DNA from: CAVORD01 sp963698535
Lineage (GTDB): Bacteria; Bacteroidota; Bacteroidia; Bacteroidales; VadinHA17
Length of the DNA stretch: 64,000 nucleotides
Direction: 5' to 3'
NCBI GenBank assembly: GCA_963698535.1
Contig: CAVORD010000001.1
Coordinates: forward strand, 682,001-746,000
How positions within the stretch are numbered: position 1 is the first letter of the stretch; each line of letters begins with the position of its first letter. The notes below the pieces were generated by a model. The model saw only the letters and a program-made list of their open reading frames with translations, searched no databases and was not told the DNA's origin. The position numbers and the translations under genes were made by a program. This document shows positions 37,477 to 48,212 of this stretch, in pieces.

Positions 37477-38805
37477 CTATTCCTCAGGGTCGGACTTATC
37501 TCTATTATATTTGTAGAATCCACTCCACATATTTCCAAGGTTCTTCCTTATCTCTGCCTCCCTGCTGTTTTCACCGGGTTCATAGAGAATGGTACCCTTC
37601 AGTTTTTCTGGAAGAAAATCATCGGCTATGAAGTGTCCTTCATAGCTGTGTGCATACTTGTAATTCTTCCCATACCCTATATCCTTCATAAGATTAGTAG
37701 GCGCATTGCGTATATGCAGAGGGACAGGCTGGTCTCCGCTTTTTGCTATTAACGACTGAGCATCATTTATCGCTTTGTAAGCAGAGTTGCTTTTGGGGCT
37801 TGTTGCAAGGTATATGGCAACCTCCGATAGTATGATCCTTGATTCGGGCCATCCTATCATGTTAACCGCCTCAAACCCTGCCTGGGCAAGTAAGAGGGCA
37901 TTTGGGTTCGCCAGCCCTATATCTTCAGCTGCAAGTATTACCATTCGCCTGGCAATAAACTTCACATCCTCACCACCTTCAACCATCCGGCCGAGCCAGT
38001 AGACGGCAGCATTAGGATCGCTGCCCCTGACCGATTTTATAAATGCTGAGATTATATCGTAATGCTGCTCTCCGTTCTTGTCGTACATCGCAAGATTCTT
38101 CTGGACATCTTCAAGTACGATCTCATTATTGATTACTATTCTCTCTTTCTCGCTGCTGGCAGTCTCCTTCTGTTCCGTTCCCACAACCAGCTCGAGAGCA
38201 TTATACAATTTCCTGGCATCGCCTCCTGAAACACGTATCAAAGCTTCGTAATCTTCGATCACGATATCGATCTCCTTAAGAAAGGTATCCTTTTTAATTG
38301 CCTTATCCACAAGGCCAATAAGATCAGCCTCTTCCAGAGGTCTCATAATATATACCTGACATCTTGAGAGAAGGGGCGAAATAACTTCAAATGAAGGGTT
38401 CTCTGTTGTTGCGCCTATAAGTGTAATTATACCCTGTTCGACAGCACCCAGAAGTGAGTCCTGCTGCGATTTGTTGAACCTGTGGATCTCATCAATAAAT
38501 AGGATAGGCGAGGGGGTATCAAAAAAACGGCTGGAACGGGCTTTCTCTATCGTATCCCTTACATCTTTAACACCTGAATTGACTGCACTGAGTTGAAAAT
38601 AAGGTCTGTTGCAGGTTGTGGCGATGATGCCGGCGAGAGTTGTCTTACCAACACCCGGAGGACCCCACAAAATGAATGAAGGGATCTTTCCGCTAACGAT
38701 CATACTCCTCAAGGGCCCTCGCGGACCAACAAGGTGCTCCTGTCCTGCAAATTCTTCAAGAGTGGCAGGCCGTAACCTTTCTGCCAGTGGTTTATTGGAA
38801 AGCAT
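37477..38805 (-). CDS. rarA: Replication-associated recombination protein A (MgsA/RarA)
   Basis: A clamp-loader-related AAA+ ATPase that acts at stalled replication forks. Of 442 residues, the N-terminal PLAERLRPATLEEFAGQEHLVG, Walker A WGPPGVGKTTL, Walker B FIDEIHRFNKSQQD, sensor I TTENPSFEV and the C-terminal tetramerisation part (AAEDIGLANPNAL, HIRNAPTNLMKDIGYGKNY) are clear. It is the first gene of a leftward run rarA-kdsA-LolA-like. Confidence 0.95.
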   Translation of the reverse strand: MLSNKPLAERLRPATLEEFAGQEHLVGPRGPLRSMIVSGKIPSFILWGPPGVGKTTLAGIIATTCNRPYFQLSAVNSGVKDVRDTIEKARSSRFFDTPSPILFIDEIHRFNKSQQDSLLGAVEQGIITLIGATTENPSFEVISPLLSRCQVYIMRPLEEADLIGLVDKAIKKDTFLKEIDIVIEDYEALIRVSGGDARKLYNALELVVGTEQKETASSEKERIVINNEIVLEDVQKNLAMYDKNGEQHYDIISAFIKSVRGSDPNAAVYWLGRMVEGGEDVKFIARRMVILAAEDIGLANPNALLLAQAGFEAVNMIGWPESRIILSEVAIYLATSPKSNSAYKAINDAQSLIAKSGDQPVPLHIRNAPTNLMKDIGYGKNYKYAHSYEGHFIADDFLPEKLKGTILYEPGENSREAEIRKNLGNMWSGFYKYNRDKSDPEE

Positions 38806-38820
38806 CTATCCCTTTTATCA

Positions 38821-38828
38821 CAAAAGTA
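38821..38828 (-). promoter_or_regulatory. Candidate -7 box for rarA
   Basis: Leftward this is TACTTTTG, a match to TAnnTTTG, 15 bases before the rarA start codon. Confidence 0.5.
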
Positions 38829-38845
38829 ATAAAATCTGCTTCCCT

Positions 38846-41086
38846 TTACTTCTCAATTTCACCACTAAAATCACGCATCGCCTTCAGAAGGTTTATAGAC
38901 TGAAGAACAATATTCTTTGTCTCCGACAGAGAATTGAGGTACAGCAAAGAGGTTTTTGTACTGGAATCACCCTTCTTAATACGCTCAAGCTGCTTAACAC
39001 TTATTGTCTCAATGTTCTCAAGCAGAGTCACTCTCATCCGGTTGGCTATCTCTATCTCGTCGTAATTGCCCGACCGTATAATATGCATCTGAAAGTTCAG
39101 ATAGTCTTTTATCTCCAGTGTTAAACCGCGTAACTCTTTCTGCTGTAATGTGGTAAGGGCAGGGTGGTTATTATCTACATGGTTAAATACCGGATCAATG
39201 AGGTATTTGATTGAATGTGCCAGTTCCCTGAGGTAATCTATAACCTGAACATAGTAAGGTCCTGCAGTAACATCTTCCTCTACCAGGTTTTTTATGAAAC
39301 GGAGAACATTATCCTTTCTGCGTTTTACATCTTTATCAAAATCCTCGAAATCGCGGCGCAGATCACGCAGCGCTTTCAGGTCCTCTTTTATAAGAGCAGT
39401 AATAGCCTGCTCATAGAAGAGGGACATCTGACTCAGATAACTAACAAGTACTATTCTGGTAGCGGGGATCAATTCATCTGATCTCATCTCCGCAAGAACA
39501 TACTCCTTCTCAGCAGTAGCCTTTTTGCCCTCTATCTTTTTATGCAGTGCGTAACTTCGCACCAGCATAATAACAGATAGTATCACCAGTACAGCTATTC
39601 CGACGAAACCTGTCTTGGTAAGTACCAATGCAATAATAAGGGAAGCTGTGAATGCTGCAAACGCAGTAAAGAACCAACCCAGGATAACCGTTATTACTCC
39701 AGTAACACGGTAAACAGCACTGTCTCTGCCCCATGCTCCGTCGGCCAGACTTGATCCCATTGCAACCATGAAAGTCACATATGTAGTCGACAACGGAAGC
39801 TTCTTTGATGTTCCGAAAGCTATCAAGGCACTGGATACTAAAAGGTTAACCGATGCCCTGACAAGGTCGAAGCTGGCACCGCTCTCCTTCATCGATTTCG
39901 ATTCTGATACCTTATTGAACCTTTTTGTCAGCCACCCACCTATCTTTCCGGGTAAAATATACTCAAATACCTTGCTCGCCTGTACCGATTTCCTTACAAG
40001 CGACCGTGCGATCACAGAGGAACCAAAACTCTCCGTTCCTTCATCCTGTTTGCTCAGGTTCAGCTCTGTCTGTGTCACACTTCTTGCCTTCTTTGAGAAC
40101 CATAAAGCAAGAGTCATTACAATGCCTGCCAGCAAAAGGAAGATAGTAGGAGTCTTTACCTTGGCAGCAAGGATACCCATTGGGAAGAGAGCCGGCTCTG
40201 TATTACTTGCAAGCCATGCTTTGTAAGATTCTATACCGGCAAGTGGTACACCAATGAAGTTGACAAGGTCATTGCCGGCAAATGCCATTGCAAGTGCAAA
40301 GGTCCCAAAGAGGACTATTATCTTAAATACATTCGCCCTGAATATCCATACCATGAACTGAATAATCACAGTCCATCCCACAAAGCTGTATAACAGCACC
40401 TTACCTGAATTAGATCCTATCCACTCAATAGTGGAATCGGTAAGGATACTGCTTCCCTTGGCCCCTTTAATAAGGATAAAGAATGTAATGACGGTAATGG
40501 CCAGACCACCATATATTGAACCGAAATACTTAAGCGATTTCGTGAAATCGAAGGTGAAGACAATCCTCACTACATACATTATAAAACTACCAACAGTAAA
40601 AGCTATAGCCACCGACAATAGTATACCGGAGATTATGGCAAGCACCTTCCCGCTGTTAATATAATCGGCCATATTCCCTGAATCACCCGATCCGATCATT
40701 TTAAGCATTGCTACCCCTACAGCAGCACCGAGAAGTTCGAAAACTATCGACACCGTTGTCGATGTGGGTAAACCAAGAGTGTTAAAGGTGTCAAGAAGCA
40801 GTACGTCAGTGATCATTACTGCCAGAAAAATTATCATTATCTCACTAAAATAGAACGCCCCCGGATTAAATATACCGCTTCTGGCGACCTCCATCATACC
40901 ATTGGAAAAGGTCGTTCCTATAATTATCCCAAGAGTGGCAACAGCAAATATCCATTTCACGGGTGCAACCTTCGACCCGATCGCTGAATTGAGAAAGTTG
41001 ACGGCATCATTGCTGACACCAACCACCAGGTCACTGATTGCAGTGATACCAAGTATGAGCAGAATAATAAGGTATATATTCTCCAT
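38846..41086 (-). CDS. Inorganic phosphate transporter, Pit family, with PhoU-like C-terminal region
   Basis: A 746-residue protein. The N-terminal 530 residues hold two PHO4 signature repeats (GVSNDAVNFLNSAIG, and GNDLVNFIGVPLAGIES with its later partner GTSKKLPLSTTYVTFMVAMGSSL) and about 11 membrane segments, as in Pit/PiT phosphate:cation symporters. The final 180 residues are cytosolic, helical and resemble PhoU-type regulators (LRRDFEDFDKDVKRRKDN, IKYLIDPVFNHVDNN). This fused layout is common in Bacteroidota and suggests built-in control by phosphate status. Confidence 0.92.
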   Translation of the reverse strand: MENIYLIILLILGITAISDLVVGVSNDAVNFLNSAIGSKVAPVKWIFAVATLGIIIGTTFSNGMMEVARSGIFNPGAFYFSEIMIIFLAVMITDVLLLDTFNTLGLPTSTTVSIVFELLGAAVGVAMLKMIGSGDSGNMADYINSGKVLAIISGILLSVAIAFTVGSFIMYVVRIVFTFDFTKSLKYFGSIYGGLAITVITFFILIKGAKGSSILTDSTIEWIGSNSGKVLLYSFVGWTVIIQFMVWIFRANVFKIIVLFGTFALAMAFAGNDLVNFIGVPLAGIESYKAWLASNTEPALFPMGILAAKVKTPTIFLLLAGIVMTLALWFSKKARSVTQTELNLSKQDEGTESFGSSVIARSLVRKSVQASKVFEYILPGKIGGWLTKRFNKVSESKSMKESGASFDLVRASVNLLVSSALIAFGTSKKLPLSTTYVTFMVAMGSSLADGAWGRDSAVYRVTGVITVILGWFFTAFAAFTASLIIALVLTKTGFVGIAVLVILSVIMLVRSYALHKKIEGKKATAEKEYVLAEMRSDELIPATRIVLVSYLSQMSLFYEQAITALIKEDLKALRDLRRDFEDFDKDVKRRKDNVLRFIKNLVEEDVTAGPYYVQVIDYLRELAHSIKYLIDPVFNHVDNNHPALTTLQQKELRGLTLEIKDYLNFQMHIIRSGNYDEIEIANRMRVTLLENIETISVKQLERIKKGDSSTKTSLLYLNSLSETKNIVLQSINLLKAMRDFSGEIEK

Positions 41087-41119
41087 TAGTTTCGTTTTTT
41101 AAAGGACTAAATACGATCA

Positions 41120-41127
41120 CAAATATA
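41120..41127 (-). promoter_or_regulatory. Candidate -7 box for Pit transporter gene
   Basis: Leftward this is TATATTTG, 33 bases before the transporter start codon. Confidence 0.5.
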
Positions 41128-41255
41128 TATTCCTCTGCCAGCTATTCAAACTATCTGTTAATACTTTTTTATAACACTTATCAACCATAAAGAGCTTTAA
41201 TTAATAACTTGCATCCGGATAATAAAAGTCCACTCTTCAGATATAAAATAAACAG

Positions 41256-42978
41256 ATGCAAAGTCTTAAATTTTCGCTCCGCAATTTCTCTATCGTCCTC
41301 CTCCTGTCAGCTTCCGTCTCGTGTGTGACAGATAAATCCTTCTCATTTTCAGGCAAAGATGAAGGTCTGGTTACAGAAAATGCAATGGTCGTTTCCGCTC
41401 ATCGCGAAGCCTCCGAAATAGGTGCTTCAATATTGAGAAAAGGAGGTAACGCCGTAGATGCTGCCGCCGCGGTGGAATTTGCGCTGGCCGTATGTTACCC
41501 CATCCGCAGGGAACATTGCAGGCGGAGGTTTCATGGTGATAAGAACCGCTGACTCGGGATTTGATGCCATCGATTACAGGGAAAAGGCACCTGCTGCTGC
41601 TACTGCCAATATGTATCTGGGCAGTGACGGCGAGCCTGTAGCAGGGTCCAGTTTAAACACCCATCTTGCCTCCGGTGTACCCGGTATGGTAAACGGAATA
41701 TGGCAGGCACACAGTAAATACGGTCTGTTACCATGGCAGGAGATTGTTGGCCCAGCTATTGATCTGGCACGAAAAGGATTTCCACTAACGGCAAATCAGG
41801 CATCGTCACTTAATAATATGAAGGAACGGTTTCTCTCAAGGAACCAGGGGAGAGTAGCTTTTGTAAAAGATTCACAGTGGAGTGAGAATGACACACTGGT
41901 GCAGGAAGACCTTGCAAAGACTCTTGAACTGATACGCGACCTGGGACCTGCAGGATTCTATGGTGGTGTTACTGCCGAAAAAATTGTCAATGAGATGAAG
42001 AGGGGCGGGGGTATAATAACAGCAAGTGACCTTGAAAACTATAATGCCGTTTGGAGGGCCCCGCTGCAATGTAACTACAGAGGATACAAAATAGTATCCA
42101 TGGCGCCTCCTTCAAGCGGTGGGGTGGCACTGATCCAGCTACTCAATATGGTTGAGCCTTATGACCTTACTAAAATGGGATTTGGAAGCAGTGAGATAAT
42201 CCACCTGATGGCCGAGGCGGAGCGACGGGTATATGCCGACAGGGCAGAATATCTTGGTGATCCTGACTTTGTTAATGTGCCAGTCGGCAAACTTACTGAC
42301 AGCGATTACAACCTTAACAGGATGACCGGTTACGACCCTAATAGAGCCACACCTTCTGCCTCTGTTTCTGCAGGCAACCCCTTTACATTTAAAGAGAGTG
42401 AGGAGACAACGCACTACTCAATTGTCGATAAGAACAGGATGGCGGTCTCGGGTACTACCACTCTCAACGGCAGCTACGGATCGGCCATAGTTGTCGAAAA
42501 TGCAGGCTTTATTCTAAATAATCAAATGGACGATTTTTCAATAAAGCCAGGTGCACCTAATATGTACGGACTGGTAGGAGGAACAGCCAATTCGATTGAA
42601 CCCGGAAAACGAATGCTCAGCAGCATGACTCCAACAATAGTGGAAAAGGATGGTGCCCTGTTTATGGTGGTCGGCTCTCCCGGCGGATCCACAATTATTA
42701 CATCTGTCTTCCAGACAATAATTAATGTGATCGACCATAAGATGACTATGAAAGAAGCTGTAACAGCCCCCCGCTTTCATCATCAGTGGCTCCCCGACCA
42801 GATAAGCTATGAAGAAGGTTCTTTTAATGAGGCTCTCCTGAAGAAACTTAGAAATTTAGGCCACACTCTCTCGCCAAGGGAAAGCATTGGAAGAGTAGAT
42901 GCAATTAGAATAAAGCCTGATGGAACTTTGGAGGGTGGTGCTGACCCAAGGGGAGATGATACATCGGCAGGTTTCTAA
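41256..42978 (+). CDS. ggt: Gamma-glutamyltransferase (lipoprotein), frame interrupted
   Basis: GGT hydrolyses glutathione or transfers its gamma-glutamyl group outside the cytoplasm; the precursor cuts itself at a Thr. The N-terminal part has a signal with a lipobox ending VSC and the segment MVVSAHREASEIGASIL. The frame breaks in the C run at 41498-41501; removing one C yields ALAVCYPSAGNIAGGGFMV, the expected family sequence. Downstream the autocleavage Thr is in ETTHYSIVD, followed by GTTTLNGSYGS, ILNNQMDDFS and VVGSPGGSTIIT. Corrected length about 573 residues. The break lies in a homopolymer and is probably a sequencing error. Confidence 0.92.
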
Positions 42979-43128
42979 AACTATCATTTGCTTATTACCA
43001 GCGCTTTAGCAGAAAATAATTTTTATTAAAGGAAATAAATTAATATTTTTAACAGAAGATTTACAAATTTTAGGTATAATTGTGTTAAAGAATTCAAGTG
43101 TTTGAATGACTAAAACATCCAACCTGTC

Positions 43129-44286
43129 ATGAAAAAACCACTGATTATAATCACTATTATCGTGGCAGTAATCCTGGCCCTGCCATTTGCCCTTTTTCTT
43201 AAATGGGCATTCCAGGAAAAGAAACCTCTTGATATAATAGTTGTTGACAAAACCGTTCCAACTATTTCCCGTTTGAACCACAAATCATTTATGTGGGTTC
43301 TTAACAATGAGAGGTTTGTTAAGAAAGAGAATAAGTCAAGTTACTCTTTCAGAAAGGATTACTACGGCTTTTATCCGCTGAAACCGCTGCGTGAAAAGCA
43401 GTTTAAAAGGAAAGATTACAGACTTGCAGAGTTAATAGAGCTTGCGGAAGCAAACGATGCCCTCTTCTTTGCCGATACATACGGAGTCTTCTTCAATGAC
43501 TGGTATCAGGGTCTTAATAAGAACCGGAGATCAAGAAAGCTCTACGGAGGTCTGAACAATAACGACTACCTCCTGATGGTAGAGATGAAGAACAGAAACA
43601 AACTGGTGGTTCTTGAATACAACACTTTTGACTACCCAACGGCCAGCCTCGAGCGATATAAAACAGAAGAGCAACTTGGCATCAAGTTCACCGGATGGAC
43701 AGGCAAACACTTTCATTCCCTCGACTCCCTGTCAAAGGACTTCCCTGTATGGATTACCGGTATGTACCGCAAAATGTACAATAAGCCTTGGACATACACA
43801 GGATCGGGAGTTGTGCTTATAAAAGATAACAGGGATGTTATAGTCCTTGAAGAGGGGAAAGAACTTCAATCATCAGAAGTATCAATAACAACAATTCCGG
43901 AGTTTGCCGAGAAGCACGGTTTACCAGCCGCTGTATCATTTACAAACTGGTTCGATATTGTTCAGCCAATTAATAATAACGTCATATCCAGCTTTAATCT
44001 TAATACAACTGCTAAAGGCGACAGTATTCTTTATTCTGTGTTCCTCAGCAAAGTAATTCCTGCTGTTATTCAGGAGCCGGAAAATATGAGGACATATTAT
44101 ATTGCTGGTGACTTTACCTTCTATAATTTCCCTCAGTGGACCTCCAAAATTGACAATATTGAAAAAGTTATGTCAGCCATAAGAGGTAATAATGCCGAGA
44201 TATCACATAAATTCTTCTGGGACTACTACCGTAATCTTATGAAAGGCATCTTCGATGATTACTACTACTCAATGGAAAAAAAATAG
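43129..44286 (+). CDS. Conserved hypothetical membrane-anchored protein
   Basis: Not a family I recognise. 385 residues: one N-terminal membrane anchor (IIITIIVAVILALPFALFL, residues 5-23), the remainder likely outside the cytoplasmic membrane. It is rich in Tyr, Phe and Asn. The segment EANDALFFADTYGVFFNDWY (about residues 107-126) and the later DNRDVIVLEEGKEL recall an alpha/beta fold with regular strand spacing, perhaps a degenerate class I amidotransferase-like domain, but this is speculation. It stands alone between ggt and a strong terminator. Confidence 0.75.
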   Translation: MKKPLIIITIIVAVILALPFALFLKWAFQEKKPLDIIVVDKTVPTISRLNHKSFMWVLNNERFVKKENKSSYSFRKDYYGFYPLKPLREKQFKRKDYRLAELIELAEANDALFFADTYGVFFNDWYQGLNKNRRSRKLYGGLNNNDYLLMVEMKNRNKLVVLEYNTFDYPTASLERYKTEEQLGIKFTGWTGKHFHSLDSLSKDFPVWITGMYRKMYNKPWTYTGSGVVLIKDNRDVIVLEEGKELQSSEVSITTIPEFAEKHGLPAAVSFTNWFDIVQPINNNVISSFNLNTTAKGDSILYSVFLSKVIPAVIQEPENMRTYYIAGDFTFYNFPQWTSKIDNIEKVMSAIRGNNAEISHKFFWDYYRNLMKGIFDDYYYSMEKK

Positions 44287-44307
44287 TTTCCTTAACCTAT
44301 TATACAT

Positions 44308-44333
44308 GCAGGCCTGAGGGCCTGCTTTTTTTT
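44308..44333 (+). terminator. Terminator after the hypothetical membrane protein
   Basis: GCAGGCC and GGCCTGC pair across a short loop (44308-44325), followed by eight T. The next gene begins only three bases later, so it must rely on readthrough or a promoter within this hairpin region. Confidence 0.88.
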
Positions 44334-44335
44334 AT

Positions 44336-45085
44336 ATGAAGATCTCTTTAGTACAATATGATCCTGAATGGAAAAACAAGGAGGGCAATCTTTCAAGGCT
44401 TGAGGCTCTTATCCTGGGGTCTGAGAGTAAGAGTAACCTCTATCTGCTGCCTGAGATGTTCAGCACGGGCTTTTCCATGGATGTATCGCGCCTCTCCGAG
44501 CCACTTGATGGTAAAACACTCCAATGGATGAGAGAGATGGCCTTAAGAACCGGTTCAGACATTGCAGGAAGTGCCATTATCGCCGAGGATAACAAGTATT
44601 ACAACCGGTTCTTATATGTTAAAGAGGATGCTACCTATGCTTACTACGACAAGAAGCACCTTTTTTCGATGGCCGATGAGGATAAATTCTTCACCCCCGG
44701 GACAAAGAGGGTAGTAGCTGAAAGCAACGGATTCAGGATAAACCTGCAGGTCTGTTACGATCTCAGATTCCCTGAATGGGCCAGAAATGAAAACGACTAC
44801 GATCTGCTCCTTTATACGGCAAACTGGCCAACTCCCAGGATCGGTCAGTGGCGATCGCTCCTTATTGCCAGAGCCATTGAAAACCAATGTTACGTGGCTG
44901 CCGTAAACCGTGTCGGTAGCGACCCCGGAGGAAACATCTATCCGGGGGTATCAATTATTATTGACCCGGAAGGAAAAGTAGTTGCTGAATCGTCCGATAA
45001 TACCGAAACGATTCTTACCGCCGGCCTCGATATTGATAAAGTCACCGGCCTGAGGGAAAGGTTCCCTGTTTGGAGAGATAAGTAG
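44336..45085 (+). CDS. Nitrilase-superfamily hydrolase, omega-amidase-like
   Basis: A 249-residue C-N hydrolase. The catalytic triad is visible: Glu in YLLPEMFSTGF, Lys in YYDKKHLFSM, and Cys in LQVCYDLRFPEWAR. These segments are closest to the omega-amidase/Nit2 (YafV) group, which hydrolyses alpha-ketoglutaramate and similar monoamides, for example in methionine salvage or glutamine transamination clean-up. Convergent with the FAD oxidoreductase gene. Substrate is inferred. Confidence 0.9.
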   Translation: MKISLVQYDPEWKNKEGNLSRLEALILGSESKSNLYLLPEMFSTGFSMDVSRLSEPLDGKTLQWMREMALRTGSDIAGSAIIAEDNKYYNRFLYVKEDATYAYYDKKHLFSMADEDKFFTPGTKRVVAESNGFRINLQVCYDLRFPEWARNENDYDLLLYTANWPTPRIGQWRSLLIARAIENQCYVAAVNRVGSDPGGNIYPGVSIIIDPEGKVVAESSDNTETILTAGLDIDKVTGLRERFPVWRDK

Positions 45086-45100
45086 TCTGCAAGCAGATAA

Positions 45101-48035
45101 TCACGCCAGAGCATCCCACAAAATATCCACCGGATGAAGAGGTTTTACTCCTGTTCCATCAAAGATATGCTGACGGCAACTTGTTCCTGGAGCAGCAATA
45201 ATGGTTCCTCTCTCTCTCTTTCTTATTTCAGGAAACAACACAAGCTCTCCTATCTTCATTGACAGATCATAATGCTCCTTTTCATATCCGAAAGAACCTG
45301 CCATTCCGCAGCATCCCGATCTTATCTCCCTGACAGAATAGTTCAACGGTATAGTTAATGCACCAATTGTTGATCCGGTTGTTATAAGCGCCTTCTGCTG
45401 ACAGTGACCGTGAAGAAGTATCTCTTGGCCATTGCTGGTAAATGACCCGCTCTTAATTCTTCCGGCTTTGAACTCATTGAAAATAAAGTCGTCGATAAGA
45501 AATGTCCTTCCTGCCAGCATTTTAGCCTTCTCTCTCATCCGGGGCCTTACAAGTACCGGGTATTCGTCACGGAAGGAGAGTATTGCCGACGGCTCAATAC
45601 CAACAATAGGTATGCCATCGGAGAGTGATGAGTAGTACTCCACATTCCTCTCAGCAATAGATCTGGCTCTCCTTATCAATCCCTTTGAAATATATGCTCT
45701 TCCGCTTTCTCCCTGCTCCGCCACAATAACCCGGTAACCCAGCCGGCAAAGGAGTTTGGCGGCCTTTATCCCTGTATCTGTATCATTATATCCGGTAAAC
45801 TCATCAACGAACATGTATACGGAGCCAATTGGCTCTGACGGGATCAATCCTTCCAGATTCTTGACAATCCATTTGTAAAGCCTCTCTCTTGCCAGAGGAG
45901 GGAATCTTCTGTGCTTCGAGAAACCAAGTAATCTGTCGGATGTCACTCTGAAGAGTTCAGAAGCTATTACCTTATTATATATAGCAGGTACTAAAGAGCC
46001 TGCCCGGCTTATCTTGCTTATATTGGCTATAAGTCTGGTTCTTAGGGGAATACCATGCTTGTCGTACCAATGCTGAAGAAATTCAGCCTTTATTGTTGAG
46101 ATATCCATATTGGAGGGACACTCCGATTTGCATCCCTTACAACCAAGACACTGGTCCAGTATATCATAAACCTCCCTGTGATCCCACGGATTCGCAGCAT
46201 CACGTCCCAGGAATTCCCTAAGGATATTAGAGCGTGCCCGCGTAGAGAGCATCTCGTCAAAAGTAGCCATATAACTCGGGCACATCGTACCACCCGACTC
46301 TGATCTCTTCCTGCAGTCGCCGGATCCGTTGCATTTCTCAATTGCCCGTATAATACCACCGGAAGCAGTGAAATCGAAAAAAGTCTCAGGCTCAGGCGTC
46401 CGGTATCCGGGTGCATACCTCAGAAATGCATCCATAGGGGGTGTGCCGGTAATCTTGCCCGGATTGAGTATGTTTTCAGGATCCCAGATGCTTTTAAATG
46501 ACATTCAGAAGAGCGTAGTTCTCTTCACCAAGGACGATCCTGATAAACTCGCCCCTCAGCCGTCCATCGCCATGCTCCCCACTGATTGACCCTCTGTACT
46601 TCTTCACGAGCCGGGCTGTCTCCTCCCCGAATTTTCTGAACAGTATCACATCGTCGGGATCTTTAAGATCCAGTACCGGCCTCACATGTAACTCGCCGGT
46701 GCCAATGTGAGCGTGAAATACCGACTCCTTACTGTATTTGGATAGAATAGCCTCCATCTCGGCCATATATGCCGGCAGCCGCTCAACACTAACCGCTGTA
46801 TCCTCGATTACACTTACCGGTTTGGCATCGCCGGCCATATTAGACAGGACACCCAACCCTGCCTTCCTCAATTCCCATACCTTGCCAATATCCTTTCCTT
46901 TGATCACCGGAAAAGCATATCCATAGCCACTCTTCCTCATATCCTCCGACAGATCCCGTGCACGCGATGATATCAGAGAGTCGGAGTCTCCGGCAATTTC
47001 AACAATAAGAATTGCTTCAGGATCACCCTCCAGAAAAAACCGGTTGGCATTCTGCTCAATATTATGTCGGGTAAGATCAAGGATTGTCCTGTCCATCATC
47101 TCCACAGCTGTAGGAGAGTGTTTTAACGCTATCAGATTGGCCTCAAAAGCCTCTTTCCTGCTCTTAAGATGTACGCAAACCAATAGCCGGTTAGATGGAG
47201 GAGGAGGGACGAGAGCAAGTTTGATCTCTGCTGCAATGGCAATGTTCCCTCTGATCCTGTAATCACTTTTGCAAGATTTAATCTGCTGGCAGATTCAAGA
47301 TTAAATGTATCTGTTTCAAGAAGGATATCAAGTGCATAGCCGGTATTTCTCCTCTTAATTGAACTCTCCGGATAACCCTCTCTAATGCTCTCTGCATTCT
47401 CTCTCTTTGAAAGCATCGAATATATACCACTGTATATCCGGCCTGTCAATCCTTCATCACTGCATTTTAACATAACCTCTTCACGTGAAAGTGGTCCGAA
47501 AGTGGCTTCTGATCCGTCCGACAGGATGGCCTTAACTTCAATAATGTGGTCTCTTACTGAACCATAAACAAGCGAATGTAGCCCGCACGCATTGTTCCCA
47601 ACCATTCCTCCTATGGTACAGCGATTTCCGGTGCTTGTCTCGGGACCGAAGAAAAGATTATGCTTCAGCAACTCTCTGTTCAGCTCATCGAGTATAACCC
47701 CGGGCTCAACACGAACCCACGATTCTGAAGCATTGATCTCAATAATCCCGGTCATATGCCTTGAAATATCTGCTACAAGTCCTGAGGTAACAACCTGACC
47801 GGCCAGTGAAGTACCACCGGCCCTGAAAGTAATACCGGTATTACTCCTTCTGGATACCTTTATGGCAATTGAAATATCCTGTGCTGTGCGGGGATAAATT
47901 ACTCCCAGAGGTATCTCCCTGTATACAGATGCATCTGTGGCATAGGCCAGTCTCCTGGACATATCCCGAATCCATTTCACCACTAAAACCCTCATTTTTT
48001 AATTCCCGGAAGAGATCGTCGATCATAACAGGCAT
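45101..48035 (-). CDS. FAD-binding oxidase fused to Fe-S/CCG domains (GlcD-GlcF-like), frame interrupted three times
   Basis: A large 2-hydroxyacid dehydrogenase-type protein of about 970 residues. Order: FAD-binding domain (YATDASVYREIPLGVIYP, FRAGGTSLAGQ, VGNNACG), FAD-oxidase C-terminal domain (FHAHIGTGELHVRPVLD, SGEHGDGRLRGEF), two-cluster ferredoxin part (CNGSGDCRK...MCPSY and CLGCKGCKSECPS), and a CCG-type domain (LHGHCQQKAL, SGCCGMAGSFGYEKEHY). Breaks: an extra A near 47976, a missing base near 47240, an extra A at 46505 (ALL, then MSFKSIWDPENILNPGKI). Probable substrate is D-lactate or glycolate. Start is uncertain: ATG at 48035 or 48026, both reading MIDDLFRELKNE. Confidence 0.86.
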
Positions 48036-48143
48036 TTGATCGATAAAAGTAAAAAATATAAAGACTGGATAGAACTTTTTATTAAACATGATCACTTTGG
48101 CCCGTTTCGGCCAAAACACTGATATTAATCATATAATCTAAAA

Positions 48144-48175
48144 TTGCTTATCTGCGCTTTTTTTTTGTACATTTG
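48144..48175 (+). promoter_or_regulatory. Candidate promoter for the pta-ackA-ptb-ptb-buk cassette
   Basis: TTG (48144-48146) and TACATTTG (48168-48175) are separated by 21 bases, a good fit to the Bacteroidota -33/-7 pattern; the pta ATG is 37 bases further on. Confidence 0.65.
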
Positions 48176-48212
48176 AAGTGAGATTTTACGAACTTTAATC
48201 ACCTGATTACCA

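Noticed and set aside
2..48035. Programmed +1 frameshifting as a general decoding feature
   Set aside because: The codons around the break points differ (AGA G, CTT A, GAT A, GTT A, AAG G, CTG A), with no common slippery sequence or downstream stop, and three breaks need the opposite shift. Sequence error is simpler.
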